Shown: positions 17,918-25,457 of the stretch, in pieces
How the letters are laid out: every line of letters starts with the position of its first letter
Numbering within the stretch: position 1 is the stretch's first letter
Source: an uncultured Erythrobacter sp.
GTDB taxonomy: Bacteria > Pseudomonadota > Alphaproteobacteria > Sphingomonadales > Sphingomonadaceae
Direction of reading: 5' to 3'
NCBI GenBank assembly: GCA_947493165.1
Contig: CANLPY010000001.1
Location: forward strand, 558,001-622,000
Length of the DNA: 64,000 bases
Made by a program: the position numbers and the translations under genes
The notes under the pieces: model-generated
What the model was told of the DNA's origin: nothing
Seen by the model: only the letters and a program-made list of their open reading frames with translations
Database searches by the model: none

Positions 17918-18991
17918 TCATTTATCTGTATCGAAGAAAGTGCCAGTTGGATCGATAATCGCCATACCGTCGCCACCATCACCCGTCGGCAATCGCCGCA
18001 GAACCTTACCACTGGCAAAATCGACTTCTGCAACGGTATCGCTAGCGGTCTCAGCGACAAAGATGCGTTCGCCATCGTCAGACCACAGAATGGTCACTTG
18101 AAAGCGTTGCTGCGCTTCTTCGGGACTAGAGACGGCGATTTGGCGAACAACTTCGCCTTCCCTTAAGTCTATCACCGTCAGACCGCCGTCGCGTAAATCT
18201 GATGTGACTGCAAAATCGCCTTGTGGGCGGATAGCCAATCGCAATGGAAAGCGCCCTGTATCCAATTCAGCACGTATCTGCATGGTCACCGGGTCAAGAG
18301 CAAACGCCTTGTCTGACCCGCGAGCGGACACCCAAAGTGTGGTGCCATCGGGCGTCAATGCAATGCCTTCCGGTTCCTCACCGACTGTCACCGAAAGCGG
18401 TCCTTCAGTCCCCCTCAAATCAATCCGTGTAACCGTCTTAGAACCAAGATCGGTAGTCCATGCCCAGCGCGTGTTTGGGTCCACCGCAATCATATGGCTC
18501 CCATCTTTACCTGTGCCGAACGCCATAATCTCCGAAGTCACAAAGGGATTGCCGATCCAGTAGATGGCGCGCTGCCCTTCAGCAGTTACAAAGATATCTC
18601 CATCGTTGTGCCAAACTATCCCATGCGGCCGAGCATTCTCGCCAAGTTCAATGCTTTTCACTTTAGCAAGATCGCGGGTTCTGAACACATCGACGGTAGT
18701 TCCGCCATAACATGCGAGTGCTACATGCTGACCATCAGGAGCAGTCGCCAATTCATGCGGATTGGCGCAACTGTCCAGTCGCAACACTTCTTTACCTGTC
18801 TCTAGGTCAATCTTGGACAGCGTATTACCACGCTTATTCGCGACCAATAAAGCTGGTGCAAACGTCTGCCCCTCTACTTTTCTCAGCGGTTCATATTCCG
18901 TCCAACCTTGCGCAGAGCTTACATTACTAGGTGCAGGACTGCAGGCTGCCAAAAATGGCAGCACCAGCAACGAAAACGCCCGTTTCATCAC
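17918..18991 (-). CDS. YncE-like beta-propeller lipoprotein
   Basis: A 357-residue protein with a lipoprotein signal (FLAAC, lipidated Cys17) and repeated blades of a seven-bladed propeller (for example DPNTRWAWTTDLGSKTVTRIDL, LTPDGTTLWVSARGSDKAF, DGERIFVAETASDTVAEVDF). YncE-type propellers are periplasmic and of unknown or heme/DNA-related function. Its start overlaps the stop of the M2 peptidase gene (ATGA), so both are made together. A carbohydrate lactonase-like activity is an alternative. Confidence 0.78.
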   Translation of the reverse strand: MMKRAFSLLVLPFLAACSPAPSNVSSAQGWTEYEPLRKVEGQTFAPALLVANKRGNTLSKIDLETGKEVLRLDSCANPHELATAPDGQHVALACYGGTTVDVFRTRDLAKVKSIELGENARPHGIVWHNDGDIFVTAEGQRAIYWIGNPFVTSEIMAFGTGKDGSHMIAVDPNTRWAWTTDLGSKTVTRIDLRGTEGPLSVTVGEEPEGIALTPDGTTLWVSARGSDKAFALDPVTMQIRAELDTGRFPLRLAIRPQGDFAVTSDLRDGGLTVIDLREGEVVRQIAVSSPEEAQQRFQVTILWSDDGERIFVAETASDTVAEVDFASGKVLRRLPTGDGGDGMAIIDPTGTFFDTDK

Positions 18992-20847
18992 CAGCCCGTT
19001 TCCTGTCCTTCGTTCTGTTCATTCAGCCAATCAAGCAAAGGCGCGAAGTATTCGACCATGGCGGTTCCACTCATCTGCCGTTCTCCAGTGAACGCCTCCA
19101 GCGCATCAGGCCACGGCTTTGACGCTCCCATTTCAAGCATAGCGTTGAGGTTCTGCCCCACCTCTTCATTGCCATAGAAAGAACAGCGATGGAGCGGCCC
19201 TTCCCATCCCGCCGTGTCACAAGCAGCTTTAAAGAACTGGAACTGCAAGATGCGCGCTAGGAAATACCGGGTGTAAGGAACGTTTCCAGGAATGTGATAT
19301 TTCGCGCCCGCATCGAAGTTTTCTTCGCTGCGCTCAACCGGAGGCACAATGCCCTGGTACTCGGTGCGCAAGTCGGTCCAAGCGCCATTGGCATTGGCCA
19401 TATCGATCGAGCCATCAAACAGTCCCCACCGATACCGATCAACCAGCAGGCCAAACGGCAAGAAGGCGACTTTATCCATCGCTTGGCGCAATAACAGGCC
19501 GATGTCTTTATCGGCGCTCGGCACTTCGTCAGCACCAAGCATATCGATCTGCACCAGATATTCTGGTGTAATCGACAGAGCGATCATGTCGCCGATGGCT
19601 TCGTGAAAACCGTCGTTAGCACCGTTCAGATAAAGATAGTCCTGCTGATTATAGGCGCGTTGGTAGTAGTTGTGGCCCAACTCATGATGGATCACGACAA
19701 AGTCATCGGCGTTGCGCTTAATGCACATTTTGATCCGCAGATCGTCGATATTGTCGATGTTCCAAGCGCTTGCGTGACACACCACCTCACGGTCGGCAGG
19801 TTTAGTGAACTGGCTACGGTCCCAGAACGTTTCGGGCAGCGCTTCGAAACCGAGTGATGAGAAGAACTGTTCGCCCACGCGGACCATGTCCTTCTCATCA
19901 TAACCCTTTTCTGTAATCAAATCCGTCAGGTCATAGCCGATGTCTCCGGCCCCTTCAGGAGCGACTAGCGGGTAAATATTGCCCCATTCCTGCCCCCACA
20001 TATTACCGAGCAGGTCTGCGCGGATAGGTCCGGTTGCGGATTGGATTTCATCGCCGTGCTTTTCATTGAGTTTGCGCCGCACATAAGTGTGCAGCGCGAT
20101 GTAGAGCGGTTTAACTTCTTGCCACATCCGCTCAGTCTCAGCGGCGAACTGGTCTGGATCCATGTCGTAATTCGAACGCCACATTGCGCCCAAATCGTCA
20201 AAGCCCAGTTCTTTTGCGCCCTCGTTGGCGATACCAACCATCGTCGCATAATCATCGCGCATTGGTGCACCAACATTATCGTGCCAGCTGGTCCACATTT
20301 CAGAGAGTTCAACTGGCGAACGTTCGAGATTGCCCATCTCGGCCTCAATATCGGAGCCGCCAATCTCCGCGCCGTTTAACGTACCGCGACCTTGACCATA
20401 AGCCGACCCGAGCTGCGTTGCGATTTCGCTAAGCTCTGTAGCAGCGCCAGCCCGACTTGGGGCTGGCATGACAATTCCATTGCGAAGGATATCAAGCTTT
20501 CGTGAGGTATCCGCATCTAAACCAACAACTCGCGCATATTTCGCCGCCTCATTGGCATAGGCAACGGTCTTTAAAGTGGCCTCCGCGCCATATTGCGATG
20601 CAAGCGAATTGCTGTCGTGATTGATGTTAGTCTGATTCAACCAGAGGACATGAGCATAGGTTTTGCCGAAAGTATTGAGGTCAGCCTCCACGCTAGCCAC
20701 CCAATCGGCTGCTCCTTGCGCGGTCAGCGGAAACTCTGCTTCGCTTGCATCTGCTTCGTGCCCCCTTTGGCTATCGGCCAGCGCCGGCGTAGCTACCAGC
20801 GCAAGAGCGGTTAGAGAAGCGCCAAGGGATCGAGCGGCAAATTTCAT
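18988..20847 (-). CDS. M2 family peptidyl-dipeptidase (ACE-like)
   Basis: A 619-residue exported zinc metallopeptidase related to angiotensin-converting enzyme; it removes dipeptides from the C-terminus of peptides. Signal peptide ATPALA at about residue 24. The zinc site is HHELGH (His388, Glu389, His392) with Glu416 as third ligand in FHEAIGD. GNMWGQEWGNIYPLV and YTRYFLARILQFQFF match the family. Start ATG 20847 has GAGAGGA 8 bases upstream; an upstream in-frame start at 20904 would spoil the signal peptide. Coupled to the YncE-like gene. Confidence 0.93.
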   Translation of the reverse strand: MKFAARSLGASLTALALVATPALADSQRGHEADASEAEFPLTAQGAADWVASVEADLNTFGKTYAHVLWLNQTNINHDSNSLASQYGAEATLKTVAYANEAAKYARVVGLDADTSRKLDILRNGIVMPAPSRAGAATELSEIATQLGSAYGQGRGTLNGAEIGGSDIEAEMGNLERSPVELSEMWTSWHDNVGAPMRDDYATMVGIANEGAKELGFDDLGAMWRSNYDMDPDQFAAETERMWQEVKPLYIALHTYVRRKLNEKHGDEIQSATGPIRADLLGNMWGQEWGNIYPLVAPEGAGDIGYDLTDLITEKGYDEKDMVRVGEQFFSSLGFEALPETFWDRSQFTKPADREVVCHASAWNIDNIDDLRIKMCIKRNADDFVVIHHELGHNYYQRAYNQQDYLYLNGANDGFHEAIGDMIALSITPEYLVQIDMLGADEVPSADKDIGLLLRQAMDKVAFLPFGLLVDRYRWGLFDGSIDMANANGAWTDLRTEYQGIVPPVERSEENFDAGAKYHIPGNVPYTRYFLARILQFQFFKAACDTAGWEGPLHRCSFYGNEEVGQNLNAMLEMGASKPWPDALEAFTGERQMSGTAMVEYFAPLLDWLNEQNEGQETGW

Positions 20848-20983
20848 GGAATAAATCCTCTCAGGATGTAATTTCTTATGAGACGAGTTTGAACGCGCGA
20901 ACACCTAGAATCAAGCGTGGGTCGATGAAAAACGTTCGATCGTTAGAGACGCCAGACCATTGCTGTGCGTTTCGTAATCGTCA

Positions 20984-21751
20984 TTAGCTTGCGCTCAGAA
21001 ACGCTGTAATCGCCTCACCCAATTCGCGCTTTGTCGCGCTATCCAGATGCGCACCAGGTACTTCTTTGTAGCTCGCATTGGGAAGCAATGCGGCAAGCTC
21101 CGTCGCCGAGCCATTGTCTTGATCGTCCACTCCGCAAGCCACCAATGTGGGCATGGTAATATTGGCGAGTTGCCCTAGATCTAGATCGCCCATCGCATCG
21201 AGTAATAGTCGCGCAGCCACGCGGTCAACGCCCTGTGACTTCAAAAACTGGCGGGAAAAATAAGCGGGATCACCTCGCTCAATCGTATCGAACTCATCAA
21301 TAACGCGCTTAAAGAAAGCAGCGCGCTTCTGCCATTCGGACAGGCCGGAAACGCCCATCCCACATACTACGAATCTTCGCGGGGTCAGTTTGTTGGTGGC
21401 CACTACGTGCAACGATGTGCGCGAACCAAGAGAGAACCCAACGAGGTCAAACCTGCCATCTTGCAGCCCCAAATGCTCTGCCAATGCGACAACATCGCGT
21501 ACCAGAACACCATCGGGATAATTGGCCGCGTCAGTCGGCGAAGCACTCTCCCCGTGAACCCGAAAGTCGAGCATGATCGCTTCAAAACCAGCTTCGGCCA
21601 ATCGCCTCGCATGGCCCCATTTCGTCCAATTCATTTCCGAGCTAGAGAACAGGCCATGGAGTAGGATGACAGGTTTGCCTTCCCCATGCCGATGGATAGC
21701 AAGCTCGGTTCCGTCAAAACTATAAAACTTATCGCTGATCTGCTCGCTCAT
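20984..21751 (-). CDS. Alpha/beta hydrolase
   Basis: A 255-residue hydrolase with the fold landmarks VILLHGLFSSS, nucleophile Ser in LVGFSLGSRT, an acid residue in ACGVDDQDNGS and a terminal His in VPGAHLDSATK. Its ATG at 21751 overlaps the stop of the GFA gene (ATGA), which identifies the start and shows co-translation. The longer frame to 21799 lies inside the GFA gene. It ends the three-gene cassette 20984-22829. Substrate unknown. Confidence 0.82.
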   Translation of the reverse strand: MSEQISDKFYSFDGTELAIHRHGEGKPVILLHGLFSSSEMNWTKWGHARRLAEAGFEAIMLDFRVHGESASPTDAANYPDGVLVRDVVALAEHLGLQDGRFDLVGFSLGSRTSLHVVATNKLTPRRFVVCGMGVSGLSEWQKRAAFFKRVIDEFDTIERGDPAYFSRQFLKSQGVDRVAARLLLDAMGDLDLGQLANITMPTLVACGVDDQDNGSATELAALLPNASYKEVPGAHLDSATKRELGEAITAFLSAS

Positions 21752-22182
21752 AAAAGCAATTTCATCCACTCCGATTGGCTTTGCGGCTGCGTTTCCCATT
21801 GCGGCACATCATCGGGCAACACAAGCCAGTCTTGCCTGCTGCGGGTCCAGATATGCGCGATCGGATCTAGCGCATTCGCATTGTCCAAAGACCCACCTTT
21901 GATAGTGACAAGACCGGGCCGATTTTCGCCAGCATGGAACAGGCGGCTACCGCATTCGAGGCAGAAATAGCAGTTTGTGTGTGATCCGATGTCTGTAGGC
22001 CGTCGCCAAGATTCGGTTTTGCCCTGTATCTTGAGACTGTCGCGAGAGATCGGGACTGAGAGACCAAACGCGCTGGCCGACTGTTTCTGACACTCAGTGC
22101 AGTGACAGGCATAAACCACGAGACGCTCGGCCTCAATTCCATAGCGGACCGCTCCGCACTGACATCCGCCGGTAAAGCTCAT
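21748..22182 (-). CDS. GFA family (glutathione-dependent formaldehyde-activating-like) zinc protein
   Basis: A 144-residue zinc protein of the GFA/CENP-V fold. Cysteines for the structural and catalytic zincs are in GGCQCGAVRY, YACHCTECQK and FCLECGSRLF. The start ATG 22182 overlaps the stop of the upstream isomerase-like gene by 4 bases, and its own stop overlaps the hydrolase ATG. The true substrate of most GFA proteins is unknown; the name reflects one member. Confidence 0.85.
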   Translation of the reverse strand: MSFTGGCQCGAVRYGIEAERLVVYACHCTECQKQSASAFGLSVPISRDSLKIQGKTESWRRPTDIGSHTNCYFCLECGSRLFHAGENRPGLVTIKGGSLDNANALDPIAHIWTRSRQDWLVLPDDVPQWETQPQSQSEWMKLLL

Positions 22183-22829
22183 CTCTTGGTCAGTCCCTTT
22201 TGCTCCATCCGCCATTTCGCAAGCTCAATCCGGTCTTGCCCGAAGAAAGGCTCTTCCTCAAATACGAGCGTCGGAACACCCCAATGCCCCGCAGATTCCA
22301 GTGCGTCTTGATTGGCTGCAATCTCAGCATCTAAATCGGCGGCGTCACCGGCAGCTTCGCTCTCGAGTTCCGCAAAGTCCAGCCCTGCTCTTGCAGTCGC
22401 CTCTGCAAAATGATCGCCCTCATTCCAGCCATCAATTTCCCCCGAAAAAATGATCCGGGAAACCTCATCGGCAAAGGCAAGCCCCTTGCCTCGCCTCGAT
22501 GCAGCTTGTCCCATTCTGCACAGTCGGCGGATGTGCGGTTGCTCATCCGCAATCTCTCTCGTGGCAAGGTCTTGAACAATAGGATCTGGTCGCGGCCAAC
22601 GAAACGGGATTTTTAGGTGCTGCGCGACCCGCAAGGAATCCATCAGGATGTAGCGCGGGGCCGCCGGATTGCCTGTAAACAATATGTCCGGGTCTCGGAT
22701 GGCGATTGGCCAGACTGTGCGCAGTGAAATTTCAAGATCGTATCGCGCAGCCATCGCGCGATAACGACCAATAGCGAGATAGGAATAGGGCGAGCGAAAA
22801 CTGAAATAGAGATCGGCTTTAAGTGTCAT
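22179..22829 (-). CDS. DsbA/2-hydroxychromene-2-carboxylate isomerase family protein
   Basis: A 216-residue thioredoxin-fold protein with an inserted helical domain. The N-terminal motif is YFSFRSPYSYLA, with Ser where DsbA has the redox Cys pair, typical of the glutathione-dependent HCCA isomerases that work in naphthalene-type degradation. WGVPTLVFEEEPFFGQDRIE near the end is the conserved cis-Pro loop and closing region. It heads an overlapping cassette with a GFA protein and a hydrolase. The substrate is unknown. Confidence 0.82.
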   Translation of the reverse strand: MTLKADLYFSFRSPYSYLAIGRYRAMAARYDLEISLRTVWPIAIRDPDILFTGNPAAPRYILMDSLRVAQHLKIPFRWPRPDPIVQDLATREIADEQPHIRRLCRMGQAASRRGKGLAFADEVSRIIFSGEIDGWNEGDHFAEATARAGLDFAELESEAAGDAADLDAEIAANQDALESAGHWGVPTLVFEEEPFFGQDRIELAKWRMEQKGLTKR

Positions 22830-22841
22830 CGCCCTAAATCC

Positions 22842-23399
22842 TTATCTGAAAAAGCACTGTGTCCCAGCATACATCATCGAAACGGTGTCTTCTTCGATAA
22901 AGCCACCAATCTTCGAACCGAGTGAAAACTCTTCACCCAGTGTACTTTCAGCAAAGGGCACAAACCCTCCAGTGCTTTGGGCGGTCTCTCTACGTGAGCC
23001 AATTTGGACATCGCCAGCGAAAGCAACTTTGCTTGCTGAACCGGTTTCGCTGCGACCAAGGTTCCATCCTACCATTGCGCCTTGCTGAAAGTTGACAATC
23101 AATCCGCCTTCAAAGCTGGTAAAATCCATTGCTCCCGCGCCGCATTCTTCATTGCTGTTAATGTCTATCGGCTCACCCAGAACCTTGGTTACTGCAGCGG
23201 TGACTTCGTTCTGCCCTGCGGAAAAGAAAAAGGCCTCGGCGCCCGCTGCAAGCCCGTCTCCGCGCACTTCAACACCGTCAACTATGACTCCCTGATTGGC
23301 GCCGCCTGTTTCGCTTAAGCGCTCTGTTGGGCTTGGTACGCTGCCACTGTCACATGCCGCCAATGCGAGCGCTACCAACCCCAAAATTACAAACCGCAT
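22842..23399 (-). CDS. Lipoprotein of unknown function
   Basis: A 185-residue protein with a lipobox LALAAC (Cys16) and an acidic, Gly-rich mature part with two further Cys (EECGAGAM and the C-terminal TQCFF). I do not recognise the domain. It lies 5 bases downstream of asd on the same strand, so probably shares a transcript, but no functional link is evident. Confidence 0.7.
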   Translation of the reverse strand: MRFVILGLVALALAACDSGSVPSPTERLSETGGANQGVIVDGVEVRGDGLAAGAEAFFFSAGQNEVTAAVTKVLGEPIDINSNEECGAGAMDFTSFEGGLIVNFQQGAMVGWNLGRSETGSASKVAFAGDVQIGSRRETAQSTGGFVPFAESTLGEEFSLGSKIGGFIEEDTVSMMYAGTQCFFR

Positions 23400-23404
23400 A
23401 GAGT

Positions 23405-24430
23405 TTATCCCTTTTTCAGGTGCTTACGACCAAGCAATTCGGCGATTTGCACCGCGTTGAGCGCCGCGCCTTTGCGCAAGTTATCTGAAACGCACCACAG
23501 CGTCAGCCCGTTCTCAACCGTCGGGTCTTCGCGAACACGGCTGATATAGGTTGCGCTATCGCCAGCACTTTCAACCGGCGTGACATAACCTTCATCCTCA
23601 CGCTTATCGATCAGCATGATTCCTGGCGCTTCACGCAGAATTTCTTGCGCTTGCTCAGCCGAAATCTCGTTCTCAAATTCAATATTGATAGCCTCAGCAT
23701 GACCAACAAAAACTGGCACGCGCACGCAAGTCGCATTGAGCTTGATCTTGGGATCGAGGATCTTTTTCGTCTCGACCATCATTTTCCATTCTTCCTTAGT
23801 TGAACCATCATCCAAGAAAACGTCGATGTGTGGGATCACGTTGAAGGCAATCTGCTTGGTGAATGCCACTGGCTCAACAGGATCACCGACAAAGATCGCG
23901 CGGCTTTGTTGAAAAAGCTCGTCCATGCCCGCCTTTCCCGCTCCCGACACCGATTGATAGGTCGAGACCACAACGCGCTTGATCTTTGCTGTGTCGTGCA
24001 ATGGCTTCAATGCAACAACCAGTTGCGCCGTTGAGCAATTGGGGTTCGCAATGATATTACGCTTCGCATAGCCATCAATCGCATCCGGGTTCACTTCCGG
24101 CACAATCAGGGGAACATCAGGCTCCATCCGGTAGAGGGACGAATTGTCTATTACCACACAGCCTGCTGCAGCAGCCTTCGGCGCATATTGTTTCGCCGGG
24201 CCTGAACCAGCTGAAAACAAAGCAATATCCCATCCCGCCCAGTCAAAATGCTCAATATTCTGGCATTTGAGCATCTTGCCGGTGTCGCCGAATTCAACCT
24301 CTGACCCATGCGAGCGAGAGCTTGCGACAGCCGCGATCTCGTCAATCGGAAACTCGCGCTCTGCCAATACCTGCATCATCTCGCGTCCGACATTGCCTGT
24401 CGCACCGACCACTGCCACTCGGTAACCCAA
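23405..24430 (-). CDS. asd: Aspartate-semialdehyde dehydrogenase
   Basis: Makes aspartate semialdehyde for lysine/diaminopimelate, threonine and methionine. The 341-residue protein starts with the NADP-binding GYRVAVVGATGNVGREMM and has the nucleophile Cys132 in ANPNCSTAQ, plus STYQSVSGAGKAGMDEL and the C-terminal LTLWCVSDNLRKGAALNAVQIAE. The start is a TTG at 24430 preceded 8 bases upstream by GGAG; no ATG fits the conserved N-terminus. It is divergent from a hydrolase gene across a 97-base gap. Confidence 0.95.
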   Translation of the reverse strand: MGYRVAVVGATGNVGREMMQVLAEREFPIDEIAAVASSRSHGSEVEFGDTGKMLKCQNIEHFDWAGWDIALFSAGSGPAKQYAPKAAAAGCVVIDNSSLYRMEPDVPLIVPEVNPDAIDGYAKRNIIANPNCSTAQLVVALKPLHDTAKIKRVVVSTYQSVSGAGKAGMDELFQQSRAIFVGDPVEPVAFTKQIAFNVIPHIDVFLDDGSTKEEWKMMVETKKILDPKIKLNATCVRVPVFVGHAEAINIEFENEISAEQAQEILREAPGIMLIDKREDEGYVTPVESAGDSATYISRVREDPTVENGLTLWCVSDNLRKGAALNAVQIAELLGRKHLKKG

Positions 24431-24527
24431 ATCACATACTCCAATGGAAAATATTCTTCACGTCATGCGCTGCCGCGCCTAGCGTGCCTTGGCAAGTGTT
24501 TCTTGGGCACTTCAGGAGGGGAAACGT

Positions 24528-25457
24528 ATGCGGACCGGTGTTGCGGATTGGCGCGAGAAAGCCAGCTATTTCGACTTTCGTGGGCACAAGATTGCATATT
24601 GGCTTGGAGACAACGCCTCGGCCCGTCCGCTTTTCCTGATCCACGGCTTCCCAACCTGTTCATGGGACTGGTCGCCTGTCTGGGAGCAATTAAACCGGTC
24701 ACACAGGCTTATTGCCTGCGACATGCTTGGCTTTGGGCTGTCGGACAAACCGCGTGGCGGAGTTCAGGGCCTAGGATACACAATCCACGATCAGGCAGAG
24801 CTGCACGAGCGATTGCGAACGTGGTTGGGCATCAAGGAATTCGACTGTCTCGTGCACGATTACGGCGTGTCGGTCGGGCAGGAATTGCTGGCCCGACAGC
24901 AAAGCGGTGGCGGCGCACCGGGGCTAGGCATGATGATCTTTCTCAATGGCGGGATATTCCCGGACCAGCACCGCGCCCGTCCGATCCAGAAACTGGGAGT
25001 GTCTCGCCTCGGCTTTCTCCTTGGCTTGCTGATGCGCCGAAAGAGCTTCAGCAAGAGCTTCTCTGAGGTGTTCGGTCCTGATACCCAACCCAGCGAAACA
25101 GAACTCGGCGAGTTCTGGCATTTCATCGCGCATAACGGGGGCAACCGCATAACGCACAAGCTGCTGCACTATATTGCTGACCGCGTGACCCATAAGGATC
25201 GCTGGCAGGCCGCCCTGGTGGAGGCGCAAGACAAGATCGGCCTGATAAACGGCGCCCTTGATCCCGTCTCTGGAAAGCACGCTTACGATAAGTGGCGCGA
25301 GGTCGTGCCGCGGGCGCGTGCGCATCTGCTCCCGAACGTCGGGCACTACCCACAAGTCGAAGCGCCCGGCGAGGTTGCCGCGACTGCGCTGGAATGGCTA
25401 GCCCAATCGCGCGTGCCTATTCCGGCGGGGTCACGCCGTTCCGTTCGAGGAAAGTGA
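24528..25457 (+). CDS. Alpha/beta hydrolase of the epoxide hydrolase/haloalkane dehalogenase type
   Basis: A 309-residue hydrolase with an Asp nucleophile: Asp111 in LVHDYGVSVGQE replaces the serine of esterases. HGFPTCSWDWSP gives the oxyanion hole, and the catalytic His is in NVGHYPQVEAPGE. These features fit epoxide hydrolases and haloalkane dehalogenases; without a check of the halide-binding residues I cannot choose. The start ATG 24528 follows AGGAGG. Its last 41 bases overlap the convergent S9 peptidase gene. Confidence 0.82.
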   Translation: MRTGVADWREKASYFDFRGHKIAYWLGDNASARPLFLIHGFPTCSWDWSPVWEQLNRSHRLIACDMLGFGLSDKPRGGVQGLGYTIHDQAELHERLRTWLGIKEFDCLVHDYGVSVGQELLARQQSGGGAPGLGMMIFLNGGIFPDQHRARPIQKLGVSRLGFLLGLLMRRKSFSKSFSEVFGPDTQPSETELGEFWHFIAHNGGNRITHKLLHYIADRVTHKDRWQAALVEAQDKIGLINGALDPVSGKHAYDKWREVVPRARAHLLPNVGHYPQVEAPGEVAATALEWLAQSRVPIPAGSRRSVRGK

